From the NCBI RefSeq assembly GCF_021033825.1, contig NZ_JAIFXZ010000001.1, positions 248,001 to 312,000 of the forward strand: a stretch of 64,000 nucleotides of DNA. The letters run 5' to 3'. Below the pieces are notes generated by a model. The model worked only from the letters and a program-made list of their open reading frames with translations, had not been told where the DNA came from and made no database searches. The translations under genes were made by a program, and so were the position numbers. Source of the DNA: Dietzia aurantiaca. Its GTDB lineage: Bacteria; Actinomycetota; Actinomycetes; Mycobacteriales; Mycobacteriaceae. Below are positions 54,038-63,159 of the stretch, in pieces (position 1 is the first letter of the stretch; each line of letters starts with the position of its first letter).

Positions 54038-54141
54038 CGATCCCCAATTCCATGTGCTGTAGGTGTCTTCCCGAGAATCAGACGCCTCGACGCAGGCTTT
54101 CACCGTGGCCACACACGTCCGAACTTTCCCAACAGTAGCGT

Positions 54142-54155
54142 GTGGTGCGCACCAC
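54142..54155. promoter_or_regulatory. 14-base perfect palindrome upstream of the secreted peptidase gene
   Basis: GTGGTGCGCACCAC is its own reverse complement. It lies 105 bases before the peptidase start; a possible minus-strand -10 element TACTGT (complement of 54132-54137) follows it by four bases. Position fits an operator; the regulator is unknown. Confidence 0.45.
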
Positions 54156-54248
54156 GTGGAATCGCCGGGCAAGCACTCAGCGAACCGTCATCCGATCGTT
54201 ACCGTGACGCGTCGATCCGCCACGAAACCCCAGGCAGAAGTGGATATA

Positions 54249-54491
54249 TCAGCCTCGGAGACGTGAGGTGACACTCAGGATAGACAGCGTCGCGAACACC
54301 ATCGCCAGACCGGCTGACACGGTGGCGGCGAGCAGCAACCGGGTGTCGGTGACCGTGCGGACGACGGTGCCGTCCACGGGCGGGTCGATGGCGGGCGGAA
54401 CGACCTCGATCGACCCCCGCGACAGCCACCACAGGAGCACGGCCAGGGCCGCCGCGACAGTCGCCACGACGGCGTGGCGCCGAGCCCTCAC
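54249..54491 (-). CDS. Small two-span membrane protein
   Basis: An 80-residue protein with two hydrophobic helices (HAVVATVAAALAVLLWWLS and LLLAATVSAGLAMVFATLSI) joined by a proline-rich loop (VVPPAIDPPVDG). I recognise no family. It starts with a GTG overlapping the stop of the DUF3093 gene (GTGA) and ends the hemB operon, so it is very likely translated. Function unknown. Confidence 0.65.
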   Translation of the reverse strand: MRARRHAVVATVAAALAVLLWWLSRGSIEVVPPAIDPPVDGTVVRTVTDTRLLLAATVSAGLAMVFATLSILSVTSRLRG

Positions 54492-55009
54492 GCCGGGCCC
54501 GGCGACGCGTCGGCGGCCCCGATGGCGTCGACCAGAGCGGCACGCAGCGCGGCGGGACGGCGGCACCACGCGCGGACCTCGGCGCCGGTGTCCAGACGCA
54601 GTCCCACGGCGCCGCGGCGCCGCGGGACCTCGCGTAGCTCGCCGAGCGTGCGGGCGGTCTGCCAGGACGCCTCGGCAGGGCCCCCGCCGGCCGGGGGGAG
54701 GACCTGCTGCACGTGGGCCAGGTCGAGTTCCTCGGTGCCCTGGTAGTAGGCGGTGGGCGTGAGCCGGACGCGCCCGTGCACGCGCGTGGCGGCGATCATG
54801 ACCCCGTGGCACAGCGCGGACGCGATCGCGCAGACGGTCAGCATCAGCCAATGCACCGGCGCATCGGTGAGCCACTCGAACAACCCCGCCGCGGTGCAGA
54901 ACAGCGGGGCCGCCAGGATCCAGGCCCAGCTCCAGCCGTCCTCGGCGTACAGGACGGGCCCCTCGGGCTCGGCGCCCGGCCGGATCCGGGCCGGTTCACT
55001 TGCCGACAC
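54488..55009 (-). CDS. DUF3093-like membrane protein
   Basis: A 173-residue protein with two hydrophobic segments (WAWILAAPLFCTAAGLFEWL, WLMLTVCAIASALCHGVMI) followed by a cytoplasmic beta-rich domain with RLTPTAYYQGTEELDLAHVQ, similar to the PH-like part of DUF3093 proteins found next to heme genes in actinobacteria. The GTG start lies inside the end of the upstream gene (14-base overlap). Function unknown. Confidence 0.7.
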   Translation of the reverse strand: MSASEPARIRPGAEPEGPVLYAEDGWSWAWILAAPLFCTAAGLFEWLTDAPVHWLMLTVCAIASALCHGVMIAATRVHGRVRLTPTAYYQGTEELDLAHVQQVLPPAGGGPAEASWQTARTLGELREVPRRRGAVGLRLDTGAEVRAWCRRPAALRAALVDAIGAADASPGPA

Positions 55010-55616
55010 GGGGCCCCCTGTCGCCCTTGGTGTACGCGAGCGCCTCGGCGGTGTGCTGGCGCCAGACGGCGGTGGCGGCGCACAGCCCCGCGAGGATCTG
55101 GAGGGCGACGACGACGAAGCTCACGACCTCGTCACGCTCACCCGCGCCGGCCACGCCACCGAACACGCCGATCACGACGGACACCGCGTCAATCACGAGG
55201 AAGACCGCGATGAGGTTGAGCATGGTGCGGGCCCAGCCCTTGCCCGCCCGGAGCCGGAATGCCAGCCACACCGTCAGCGCGGCGGCCAGCAGCGCGAACA
55301 CCGCACCGACGGCCAGCGCGAGCTGGAACAGCGAATCGACGGAGATGTCGGTCGCACCCGCGTTGTCGACGGCGTCGCGGAAGGCGCCCTGGGTGGCGAC
55401 GGGCAGGTCCGTGAGTCGCGCGGTCGCAGCGTTGAGCAGCATGCCCGCCAACGCGAACACCGCCGCGGCCAGCCACAGTCCCCAGGCCGCGCGGATCTCC
55501 TCGGGGGGCGGGGACGGGGGCCGGTCGAGCTCGGCCTCCCCGCCGGCCCCGGCGACGGGGTCGGCCCCCACTGTGTCGTCGGGGGCCGGCGGCCGCCACG
55601 GTCCGCTGGAGGTCAC
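54996..55616 (-). CDS. Conserved membrane protein of the hemB operon
   Basis: A 206-residue protein. Residues 1-42 are Pro/Gly-rich; four hydrophobic spans follow (LWLAAAVFALAGMLLNAATA, LALAVGAVFALLAAALTVWL, MLNLIAVFLVIDAVSVVIGV, VSFVVVALQILAGLCAATAV). This topology matches membrane proteins found directly after hemB in mycobacteria. It starts with GTG overlapping the hemB stop, so it is coupled to HemB; whether it acts in heme metabolism is unknown. Confidence 0.75.
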   Translation of the reverse strand: MTSSGPWRPPAPDDTVGADPVAGAGGEAELDRPPSPPPEEIRAAWGLWLAAAVFALAGMLLNAATARLTDLPVATQGAFRDAVDNAGATDISVDSLFQLALAVGAVFALLAAALTVWLAFRLRAGKGWARTMLNLIAVFLVIDAVSVVIGVFGGVAGAGERDEVVSFVVVALQILAGLCAATAVWRQHTAEALAYTKGDRGPRVGK

Positions 55617-56644
55617 CGCCGACCACGGCCTTCGGCCAGCAGCTTCGCGGCGAGCAGCGCCCAGTACGTCAACACGATGTCGGCACCGGCGCGACGGATG
55701 GACAGGAGCGATTCCATGACCGCCGGATCGTGGTCGATCCAGCCCCGCTCGGCCGCGGCCGAGATCATCGCGTACTCACCGGAGACCTGGTAGGCCGCGA
55801 CCGGGACGTCGGAGATCTCCGCGGTCTGGCGGAGGACGTCGAGATACGACATGGCCGGCTTGACCATCACCATGTCGGCCCCCTCGTCGAGATCCAGCCG
55901 CACCTCTCGCAGGGACTCGCGCAGGTTGCCGGGATCCTGCTGGTACGTCTTGCGGTCACCCTGCAGGGACGAACCGACCGCCTCGCGGAACGGGCCGTAG
56001 AACGCGCTGGCGTACTTGGCGCTGTAGGCGAGCACCGCGACGTCCTGATGCCCCTGGCCGTCGAGAGCCGCGCGGATGGACGCGATCTGCCCGTCCATCA
56101 TCCCGCTGGGCCCCACGACGTGGGCCCCGGCCGCCGCCTGGGCGACCGCCAACTCGTTGTAGGCGGTCAGCGTGGCGTCGTTGTCCACCACCACCTCGCC
56201 GCGGGGGCCGGTACCGAGCACGCCGCAATGCCCGTGGTCGGTGAACTCGTCGAGGCACGTGTCCGCCATCACCACGAGATCGTCACCGACCTCCTCGCGG
56301 ACCGCCGCCAACGCCCGGTTGAGGATGCCGTCCGGGGCGACCCCACAGCTCCCGCGGGCGTCCTTGTCCTCGTCCCGCGGTACCCCGAAGAGCATGATCC
56401 CGCCGAGCCCGGCCTCGGCGGCGGCGAGGGCCTCGCGCCGGATCGAGTCGACGGTGTGCTGGACGACCCCGGGCAGCGACGTGATGTCGCGCGGCTCGTC
56501 GATCCCGTCGGCGACGAACACCGGCAACACCAGCTGCCGGGCCTCCAGCGTGGTCTCCCCCACGAGTCGACGCATCGCAGGAGTGCTCCGGAGGCGTCGC
56601 GGTCGGACTACGGGGGCGGCAGGGTTCTGCGGCAATTCGATCAC
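55613..56644 (-). CDS. hemB: Delta-aminolevulinic acid dehydratase (porphobilinogen synthase)
   Basis: A 343-residue HemB joining two 5-aminolevulinate molecules into porphobilinogen. The two Schiff-base lysines are in LAYSAKYASAFYGPFREA and MVMVKPAMSYLD. The metal site reads ADTCLDEFTDHGHCG, with aspartates where zinc enzymes have extra cysteines, so it is probably the Mg-type. The GTG at 56644 gives VIELPQNPAAPVVRPRRLRS as the start, as in relatives; GTG 56653 is also possible. It follows a terminator after hemD and leads an operon with three membrane protein genes. Confidence 0.96.
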   Translation of the reverse strand: MIELPQNPAAPVVRPRRLRSTPAMRRLVGETTLEARQLVLPVFVADGIDEPRDITSLPGVVQHTVDSIRREALAAAEAGLGGIMLFGVPRDEDKDARGSCGVAPDGILNRALAAVREEVGDDLVVMADTCLDEFTDHGHCGVLGTGPRGEVVVDNDATLTAYNELAVAQAAAGAHVVGPSGMMDGQIASIRAALDGQGHQDVAVLAYSAKYASAFYGPFREAVGSSLQGDRKTYQQDPGNLRESLREVRLDLDEGADMVMVKPAMSYLDVLRQTAEISDVPVAAYQVSGEYAMISAAAERGWIDHDPAVMESLLSIRRAGADIVLTYWALLAAKLLAEGRGRR

Positions 56645-56719
56645 GCGCTCCACTCTACGAAAGTCCACCACCCGACGGCGGCGCGCGACGGCGCCACCAG
56701 CTACTCGCCCACCGACGAG

Positions 56720-56753
56720 CGCGCCCCCGAGCTCGGGAGAACTCGGGGGCGCG
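56720..56753. terminator. Terminator between hemD and hemB
   Basis: A 12-base stem (CGCGCCCCCGAG at 56720-56731 with 56742-56753) and 10-base loop lies 16 bases after the hemD stop on the minus strand, so hemB is probably transcribed from its own promoter in the remaining 75 bases. Confidence 0.8.
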
Positions 56754-56768
56754 TTGCCGCGGTCGCGG

Positions 56769-58412
56769 TCAGCGGCGACGCGCGCGACGACGCGGCGGCG
56801 GCAGCTCGCCGGCCGCGCGCAGGTGGTCGGCGTGCGAGGCCAGGGCGTCGACCAGCTCGAGCACCGAGGCATTCTCGGGCTGCACGTCCACGCGCAGTCC
56901 GAACTCGGCGGCGGTCTCGGCGGTCCGGGGCCCGATACACGCGATGAGCGTGCGGGCGTGCGGCTTACCGGCGATCCCCACGAGGTTACGCACGGTCGAG
57001 GAGCTGGTGAAGCAGACGGCGTCGAACCCGCCGGTCTTGATCATCTCGCGGATCTCGGCGGCCGGCGGAGCGGCGCGCACGGTCCGGTACGCGGTGACGT
57101 CCTCGATCTCCCAGCCGCGGTCGGTCAGACCCTCGGCGAGCGTCTCGGTGGCGATATCGGCGCGCGGGAGCAGGACCCGGTTGACCGGGTCGAGCACGTC
57201 GTCGTACGGCGGGAACACCTCGAGCATGCCCAGGCTGGACTGCTCGCCGGAGGGCAGCAGTTCCGGCTGGATGCCCAGCTCACGGACGCGGGCCGCGGTG
57301 CCCTCGCCGACGCAGGCGATCTTCACGCCGGAGAAGGCGCGGGCGTCCAGGCCGAACTCGACGAACTTCTCCCACACGGCACGCACGGCGTTCGCGGAGG
57401 TGAACACGACCCACTGATAGCGGCCGTCGACGAGCCCCTTGACGGCGCGCTCCATCTGGGCGGGGCTGCGCGGCGGCTCGACCGCGATGGTCGGCACCTC
57501 GACGGGCACGGCGCCGTGCTCGGAGATGCGGTCGCTCATCTCGGCGGACTGTGCCTTGGTGCGGGGCACGAGCACGTTCCAGCCGAACATGGCACGCGAC
57601 TCCCACCACTGGTGGCGGTGCCGCTCGCCGGCCGACTTGCCGATGGTCACGACGAGGTCGCCCTCCATGTCCCGCCCGACGTCGGCCATGGTGGCCAGGG
57701 TGCCGTCGGCGGACTTCTGGGCGCAGAGCGAACCGGAGCAGGTGACGGTCACCGGCGTACCGGCGGCCAGGCCCTGCTCGGCCAGGTTGGAGGCGGCCTC
57801 GGCGAGGTGGCGCCCGGTGGTGCGCAGGACGATCGGTCCGGGAGAGCCGACGAGGGCCGCCCAGTCGACCTTGCCGCGACCGTCGGCGAACACGTAGCCG
57901 GAGCCGAGCGCGATGCCGGCGAACGCGGGCACGGCGGTGGCCTCGGCGACGCCGGGCACTACCTCAAACGGCACGACGGTGCGGCCGACGCCCGCGATCT
58001 CGGTGACGGTGGCGTCGGTGGTCATGGGGTCACCGGCGACCAGGCGGACGACGTCGCGCCCCTTCTTGGCCTCGGCGACGAGTTGCTTGGCGACGGCCGC
58101 GGGCTCGCCCAGCACGGGCCGGATGTCGGCAGCGGTGGGGGCGGGCAGGGCCTTGAGACGCTTGACCTCGGCCTTGTCCTCGGCGGCGACGGCCGCGTCC
58201 ATCTCGGCCTGCCGCGCGTCGAGCATCTCCTGCGGCACCGGCACCTGTGTGGCGACCAGCGCGAGCACCTCGGCCGACACGTCGGCGTCGGCGAAGACCA
58301 GTGCGTTTCCGGCGAGGACCTCCTGGGCCCGGCAGGTGAGCATCCCCGCGTTGCCCGGACCTCCGCCGACAAAGCGGACGGTTCCGGGGCGGGTGTTGCG
58401 TGCTCGAGTCAT
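56769..58412 (-). CDS. hemD: Bifunctional uroporphyrinogen-III C-methyltransferase-like/uroporphyrinogen-III synthase
   Basis: A 547-residue fusion. Residues 10-255 are a tetrapyrrole methylase-like domain (VRFVGGGPGNAGMLTCRAQE, RLVAGDPMTTDA, EVVPGVAEATAVPAFAGIAL) in which the usual GxGPGD and GGDPFVFGRG motifs are altered. Residues about 270-530 are HEM4-type uroporphyrinogen-III synthase (WNVLVPRTKAQS, WVVFTSANAVRAVWEKFVEF, FDAVCFTSSSTVRNLVGIAG, CIGPRTAETAAEFGL), which closes hydroxymethylbilane to uroporphyrinogen III. The same fusion occurs as HemD in mycobacteria. It follows hemC after 66 bases and is closed by a terminator. Confidence 0.93.
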   Translation of the reverse strand: MTRARNTRPGTVRFVGGGPGNAGMLTCRAQEVLAGNALVFADADVSAEVLALVATQVPVPQEMLDARQAEMDAAVAAEDKAEVKRLKALPAPTAADIRPVLGEPAAVAKQLVAEAKKGRDVVRLVAGDPMTTDATVTEIAGVGRTVVPFEVVPGVAEATAVPAFAGIALGSGYVFADGRGKVDWAALVGSPGPIVLRTTGRHLAEAASNLAEQGLAAGTPVTVTCSGSLCAQKSADGTLATMADVGRDMEGDLVVTIGKSAGERHRHQWWESRAMFGWNVLVPRTKAQSAEMSDRISEHGAVPVEVPTIAVEPPRSPAQMERAVKGLVDGRYQWVVFTSANAVRAVWEKFVEFGLDARAFSGVKIACVGEGTAARVRELGIQPELLPSGEQSSLGMLEVFPPYDDVLDPVNRVLLPRADIATETLAEGLTDRGWEIEDVTAYRTVRAAPPAAEIREMIKTGGFDAVCFTSSSTVRNLVGIAGKPHARTLIACIGPRTAETAAEFGLRVDVQPENASVLELVDALASHADHLRAAGELPPPRRRARRR

Positions 58413-58437
58413 TGTTCGTCTCTCCGTGGGATGGGTG

Positions 58438-58458
58438 TCGCGCGCTGGCTGCGCGCGA
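58438..58458. repeat. 7-base hairpin between hemC and hemD
   Basis: TCGCGCG (58438-58444) pairs with CGCGCGA (58452-58458) around a 7-base loop in the 66-base gap between hemC and hemD. It may stabilise or partly terminate the message; no function is shown. Confidence 0.45.
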
Positions 58459-58478
58459 GTGGGGAGTTCGTGGGTGGG

Positions 58479-59540
58479 CTAGGAATCGCGGACGGTCGGT
58501 GGCGCCGTCGTGGACTCCCTGGGTACGAGTGGGTCGCGTTGTTCGGGCGACTCGTCGGACATGAGGTCTCGCGCGCCCCGGTCGAGCAGTTCGGCCGCGA
58601 GTGTGCGTCCGAGCTCCTCGGCGGCCGCGAGGGGGCCGTCGGGGTGCTCCGCGGGGACGGTGGTCCCGTGGGTGCGGAGAACGGTGGAACCGTCGTGGGC
58701 GGCGACGACCGCGTGGAGCGTGAGCTCGGCGTCGGCGGCGACCCGGTCGGCGGCGGGGTCCGTACCGGCGAAGGCGGAGTCCGCGGGACCGATCCCGGAC
58801 AGTTCCGCCCGCGCGCCCACGGGCGCGGTGCACCCGGCCTCGAGGTCGGCGAGCAGGCGCCGTTCGGCCGCGATCCGCACCCGGGTCGGGAGATGGTCGA
58901 CGACGACGAGGGCCGCGATCGCGTCCGGATCGTCAGCACGTGCTTCGACGGCCAGCGCTCCCTGGGCGGGGGCCGGCAACATCTCGTCGATGCCGAACCG
59001 ATGGGTGGCGCGCTCGCCCACCCGGGTGCGGTCGAGTCCGGCGGCGGCCAGGACCACCGCGTCGAGGTCGCCGCTGGTGACGTAGCCCATCCGGGTGTCG
59101 ATGTTGCCGCGCAGCGGGTGCAGGTCCAGGTCGGGCCGCAGGGCCGCGAGCTGGGAGCGCCGGCGCGGGGCGGAGGTGCCGACGCGGGCGCCCTCGGGGA
59201 GCGTGGCCATGGTGAGCCCGTCGCGGGCGATGAGCACGTCCGACGGGTCGACGCGGGGCGGTACGGCGATCGGCGCGAACCGCTCGTCGCGTGCGGTCGG
59301 CAGGTCCTTGTAGGAGTGGACGGCGATGTCGCAGTCCCCGCGCTCCAGCGCGGCCCGCAGTTCCAGGGTGAACACGCCGACGCCGATCCGCTCGACCGGC
59401 GCCATCACGACGTCGCCCTTGGTCTGCACGATGACCAGCTCGGCCCGGTACCCGGCCGCGATAAGCGCGTCGCGGACGTGCCCGGCCTGCGTGGTGGCCA
59501 GCGTGCTGCCGCGCGTTCCCACCTTCAGGATCCTGCTCAT
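58479..59540 (-). CDS. hemC: Hydroxymethylbilane synthase (porphobilinogen deaminase)
   Basis: A 353-residue HemC that polymerises four porphobilinogens to hydroxymethylbilane. The N-terminus has [15 protein letters not shown], the catalytic aspartate region is HSYKDLPT, the substrate-binding arginines lie in [10 protein letters not shown] and LRGNIDTRM, and the dipyrromethane cofactor cysteine is C237 in [11 protein letters not shown]. The C-terminal 20 residues are an added hydrophilic tail. Its start overlaps the hemA stop (ATGA). Confidence 0.97.
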   Translation of the reverse strand: MSRILKVGTRGSTLATTQAGHVRDALIAAGYRAELVIVQTKGDVVMAPVERIGVGVFTLELRAALERGDCDIAVHSYKDLPTARDERFAPIAVPPRVDPSDVLIARDGLTMATLPEGARVGTSAPRRRSQLAALRPDLDLHPLRGNIDTRMGYVTSGDLDAVVLAAAGLDRTRVGERATHRFGIDEMLPAPAQGALAVEARADDPDAIAALVVVDHLPTRVRIAAERRLLADLEAGCTAPVGARAELSGIGPADSAFAGTDPAADRVAADAELTLHAVVAAHDGSTVLRTHGTTVPAEHPDGPLAAAEELGRTLAAELLDRGARDLMSDESPEQRDPLVPRESTTAPPTVRDS

Positions 59541-60889
59541 GACGCCTCCTCGTCCACGATGCTGTCCAGATCGAACAGTGTGCTTACCACTGCCGCGAAG
59601 TCCTCGCCGTCCGACCTGGCGGCGAGCTCTTTGACCTTCACCGTCGGCGGGTGCAGAAGTTTGTCGACCACCCGGCGGACGGTGTTGGCGACCTCGTCGC
59701 GCACCTTGTCGTCCATCTCCGGCAGGCGTGCCTCGAGGCGCCGCATCTCGGCCGCGACAACCTGGCCACCGCGTCCCCGCAGCTTGCCGATCAGCGGGCC
59801 GACCTCGGCCATGCGCTCGGCCTGGGTGTAGGCGGTCAGCTCGGCGTCGACGATGGTTCGGGCCGCGTCGGACTCGGCGGCGGCGCCCGAGGTGGCGGGG
59901 TCCTCCTTGAGGGCCTCGATGCCCAGGACCGTTACGCCGGGCAGTCCGGCGACCGCCGGGTCGACGTCCCGCGGCATCCCGAGGTCGCAGATGACCAGGT
60001 GGCCCAGCTCGCCGCGGCCGGCGAGCGCGGTGTGCACGTCGCCGAGCGTCACGACCGTGCCCACGGCCCCGGTGCAGGTGAAGAGGATGTCGGCCCTGGC
60101 CACCGCGCGGGCCAGTTCCTCGAGCGGGAACGCCGCGGCCGGGGTGCCCGCGTCGCGGGCGATCTCCGACAGTCGCTCGGCCCGCTCGGCGGTGCGGTTG
60201 GTGACGTCGATGTGGGAGATGCCGCCACGGCCCAGGTGTGCCACGGCGAGCCCGCCCATCGCGCCCGCACCGAGCACCACGGCCCGACGCCCGTCGAGGT
60301 GGCGGCCCGCGACGGGGCCGTCGGCGGCCGAGCCGGCCGGGTCGAGGCCGGTCGCGTCGAGGATCTCGGCGGCCCGGTCCAGCGCGACAGACACCACGGA
60401 GGCACCGGCCGAGTCGATCCCGGTCTCGGTGTGGACGCGCTTGCCCACGTGCAGGGCCTGCTGAGCTAGACGGTGCAGGGTCGTCCCGGCGGCGCCGATC
60501 TCGGATGCCGACTGGTAGGCGGTACGGATCTGGCCGATGATCTGCTGCTCGCCCACCACCATCGAGTCCAGGCCCGAGGCCACGGAGAACAGGTGCTCGG
60601 CGGCGGCCTCGGAGTACCGGATGTACAGGTGGCGGCTCAGCTCGTCGATCGCCATCCCGGAGTGCCGCGACAGCAGCGCCACCACGTCGTCGAGCGCCGG
60701 GTGGAACGCCTTGGCGGCCGAGTACACCTCGACCCGGTTGCAGGTGGTGACGATCATCGCCTCGTCGATGTGCTCACCGGCGATCAGTTCCTCGGTGAGC
60801 ACGTCCCGGTCGACCTCGGAGACGGCGACGGCCTCGAGCAGCGAGACGGGCGCACTGTGATGGGAGACACCCACCAGGAGGATGCTCAC
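59537..60889 (-). CDS. hemA: Glutamyl-tRNA reductase
   Basis: A 450-residue HemA that reduces glutamyl-tRNA to glutamate-1-semialdehyde, the committed step of C5-pathway heme synthesis. The catalytic cysteine is C50 in [11 protein letters not shown]; other marks are GVSHHSAPV at the start, [20 protein letters not shown], the NADPH motif [13 protein letters not shown], and a C-terminal dimerisation helix. The GTG at 60889 gives the family N-terminus; the open frame to 60925 does not. First gene of hemA-hemC-hemD; the 411 bases upstream contain its promoter. Confidence 0.96.
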   Translation of the reverse strand: MSILLVGVSHHSAPVSLLEAVAVSEVDRDVLTEELIAGEHIDEAMIVTTCNRVEVYSAAKAFHPALDDVVALLSRHSGMAIDELSRHLYIRYSEAAAEHLFSVASGLDSMVVGEQQIIGQIRTAYQSASEIGAAGTTLHRLAQQALHVGKRVHTETGIDSAGASVVSVALDRAAEILDATGLDPAGSAADGPVAGRHLDGRRAVVLGAGAMGGLAVAHLGRGGISHIDVTNRTAERAERLSEIARDAGTPAAAFPLEELARAVARADILFTCTGAVGTVVTLGDVHTALAGRGELGHLVICDLGMPRDVDPAVAGLPGVTVLGIEALKEDPATSGAAAESDAARTIVDAELTAYTQAERMAEVGPLIGKLRGRGGQVVAAEMRRLEARLPEMDDKVRDEVANTVRRVVDKLLHPPTVKVKELAARSDGEDFAAVVSTLFDLDSIVDEEAS

Positions 60890-61300
60890 AACCGACCCCC
60901 GGCCGACGGGGCGCGATGGGCCCATGCCAGAATGGATGCCAGCTCGTCAACTCGTGGCCTGACGGCCCGGGACGCGGCATCGGGACGGCCGCCACCGTGC
61001 GGGCCGGGGACCGAATGAACGGACAGGGCACCGCAGGACGAACTCGCGGAACGCTGCTCCACAGTCGGTCGTCTCCTGTCGATGTGCACGGCTGCGTACA
61101 GGCCGACCCCACGCCGGGACCGACCTGCCGGGACGGTCGCGGCGGTGAAGCCTGCGGACGACCCGTAACGCGATCCACCGTAACCCGCATGGCACCCCGG
61201 GACAAAACCGTCACCGGGGTCAATGCTATGCGTGGCGGACCCCGCGCGCCGTCCGTGAGCAGCGCGGACCGCCGGTCCGCTCCACGAAAGGACCTCCCCC
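60890..61300. other. 411-base divergent intergenic region
   Basis: Between hemA (minus) and the small HNH gene (plus). I looked for a Rex-type or iron box and found none. TATGCG near 61227 could be a plus-strand -10 element; GGA before GTG 61301 is the likely ribosome site. No gene is supported. Confidence 0.5.
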
Positions 61301-61714
61301 GTGCCTCCCCGCCGCAGAAACTCCTCGTCGGCGTCGCCGTCGACCCGCGCCCGCTACGCCAGGCGCCGTCAGCGGCGGCTGTCCCGGGTGGACAACGACC
61401 TCACCGACCAGCAGTGGTTCGAGATCCTCGACGCCTGGGAAGGATGCGCGTACTGCGGGGAGACCGGGCCGGCGCTGCAGCGCGACTGCGTCCAGCCGAT
61501 CTCCCGCGGCGGCCGCTACACCGTGGAGAACGTGGTCCCGGCCTGCGCGTCCTGCAACGCGAGCAAGCACAACAGCGAGGTCACCGGCTGGATGCGGCGC
61601 AAGAAGCTCGACGAGGGCGCGTTCCTGCTGCGCCACGCGACGTTCCTCCGGGCGCTCCGGGGCGCCGGGCAGCCGGGGGTCCCCGAAGTGCCGGGAGAGG
61701 CGGACGACGTCTAG
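61301..61714 (+). CDS. Small HNH endonuclease-like protein
   Basis: A 137-residue protein with a basic N-terminus ([13 protein letters not shown]) and one HNH module: zinc pairs CAYCG and CASCN, and the core [20 protein letters not shown]. The first catalytic histidine of typical HNH enzymes (DH) is replaced by cysteine (DCV), so nuclease activity is doubtful. The start is GTG with GGA upstream. Its TAG stop shares the palindrome CTAG (61711-61714) with the stop of the convergent glutaredoxin-like gene. Role unknown. Confidence 0.82.
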   Translation: MPPRRRNSSSASPSTRARYARRRQRRLSRVDNDLTDQQWFEILDAWEGCAYCGETGPALQRDCVQPISRGGRYTVENVVPACASCNASKHNSEVTGWMRRKKLDEGAFLLRHATFLRALRGAGQPGVPEVPGEADDV

Positions 61715-61980
61715 TCCCAACCCGCGAACGGCTCGGTGTCGGCGAGCGTGGCGACGAGCTCGTCGTCGTCGACCTCCCAACAGGAGTGCTCGGCACCGTC
61801 CACCAACACCACCGGCAGTCGGTCGCCGTACTCGATCGCGAGCTCGCGATCGGCGACCCGGTCGACGTCGGTCACCTCCAGCCGCGCGCCCGCCCGCGCG
61901 CACAACGGGACCAGCTGATCGTGGACCCGCACGCAGCTCCCGCAGCCCTCGCGCGTCAACAACGTCACACCGTGCACCAT
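61711..61980 (-). CDS. Glutaredoxin-like (DUF836) protein
   Basis: An 89-residue thioredoxin-fold protein with the redox motif [14 protein letters not shown] near residue 11 and the cis-proline in RLPVVLVDG. Homologues lie in the same position near hemA in mycobacteria. The ATG at 61980 is chosen; TATCTA nine bases upstream could be a -10 element for a leaderless mRNA. An in-frame GTG at 62004 is an alternative. Substrate unknown. Confidence 0.85.
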   Translation of the reverse strand: MVHGVTLLTREGCGSCVRVHDQLVPLCARAGARLEVTDVDRVADRELAIEYGDRLPVVLVDGAEHSCWEVDDDELVATLADTEPFAGWD

Positions 61981-62051
61981 GCCTAGATAGTGCCCGACCG
62001 CCACAGGGCTGCCTTAGGATGGGGCCCATCGCCCCCAGGAGGTCACGACAG

Positions 62052-63152
62052 GTGAACGACGACGCCGACACGACGCCCGCCGACGGCCTCGACCCGGAGT
62101 TCCCGGGCGCGGACGCGTCGGATCTCATCGACGAACAGGTGGAGTCGGACGGCCGGCCGGCCCTGTTCGGCATGCGGCTGCCCGGTCGCGCTGACGTCAC
62201 GAGTGCCATCGGCCGCCTGGCCTACCGGCGTCGCAGCCACCGCATCCAGCGCATGGCGGGTAAGGCGTCGGCCGAGAACGCCGTCAAGATCGAGAAGGGT
62301 GTCGAGACCGGCACCCCGCTGGCCGACGCCCCGGTCCCGGAGGACGAGCACGCGGTCGAGCCGTTCGTCGCAGACCCGCAGGTGGCCGCGTTCTTCGACG
62401 TGGACAACACGCTGATCCAGGGCGCCTCGATCATCCTGCTGGCCCGCGGGCTGGCCAAGCACAAGTTCTTCACCGCCAAGGACATCATGGGACTGGCATG
62501 GTCGCAGGCCAAGTTCCGGATCTCCGGCGAGGAGAACGCCGACGATGTCGCGAGCGGACGCGACAAGGCACTGGCGTTCGTCGAGGGCCGCACCGTCGCC
62601 GAGCTGACCGCGCTGAGCGAGGAGGTCGTGGACACCTCGATGCTCGACCGCGTCTGGCCGGGCACGCGGGCGCTCGTGCAGATGCACCTCGACGCCGGCC
62701 AGCAGGTCTGGCTGGTCACCGCCACGCCGGTGATGCTGGCCCGCGTGATCGCCACCCGGCTGGGCCTGTCGGGCGCGCTGGGGACGGTCACCGAGGAGAA
62801 GGACGGCGTCTACACCGGCCGGCTCGTGGGCGACATCCTGCACGGGCCCGGTAAGGCACACGCGATCGCCACGCTCGCCGAGAAGGAGGGCTTCGACCTG
62901 TCGAAGTGCTACGCCTATTCGGACAGCTTCAACGACATGCCGATGCTGACCATGGTGGGCCACCCGGTGGCCATCAACCCGGATTCGAAGCTGCGGAAAT
63001 ACGCCTCGGAGAACGGCTGGAACGTCAAGGACTTCCGCACGGTGCGCCAGGCCGCCAAGAAGGCCGTGCCGGGTGTGCTGGCGGTCGGCGGGCTCGCCGG
63101 CGCCGGGGCGGCCATGCGGTCGAAGTACTCCTCCCGCCCCAGCGGCGCGTAG
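62052..63152 (+). CDS. HAD-IB family hydrolase (SerB-like phosphatase)
   Basis: A 366-residue protein. Residues 1-110 are a hydrophilic extension with a basic patch ([19 protein letters not shown]). The HAD core follows: motif [15 protein letters not shown], motif [11 protein letters not shown], lysine motif GPGKAHAIA, motif [17 protein letters not shown]-terminal hydrophobic stretch ([18 protein letters not shown]) may touch the membrane. HAD-IB members include phosphoserine phosphatases, but this group, typical of mycobacteria upstream of the heme genes, has no agreed substrate. The GTG at 62052 has AGGAGG upstream. Confidence 0.9.
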   Translation: MNDDADTTPADGLDPEFPGADASDLIDEQVESDGRPALFGMRLPGRADVTSAIGRLAYRRRSHRIQRMAGKASAENAVKIEKGVETGTPLADAPVPEDEHAVEPFVADPQVAAFFDVDNTLIQGASIILLARGLAKHKFFTAKDIMGLAWSQAKFRISGEENADDVASGRDKALAFVEGRTVAELTALSEEVVDTSMLDRVWPGTRALVQMHLDAGQQVWLVTATPVMLARVIATRLGLSGALGTVTEEKDGVYTGRLVGDILHGPGKAHAIATLAEKEGFDLSKCYAYSDSFNDMPMLTMVGHPVAINPDSKLRKYASENGWNVKDFRTVRQAAKKAVPGVLAVGGLAGAGAAMRSKYSSRPSGA

Positions 63153-63159
63153 CGCGAGG

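Noticed and set aside
50492-54271. A 1,259-codon open frame on the plus strand, antisense to hemL, the phosphatase and the secreted peptidase
   Set aside because: It is built of Arg/Gly/Val-rich sequence with no domain, as expected from the opposite strand of high-G+C genes. The minus-strand genes carry complete conserved motifs.
60890-61300. A redox (Rex) or iron operator upstream of hemA
   Set aside because: Searched by eye for TTGTGAA-N4-TTCACAA-like and iron-box sequences; nothing close was found.
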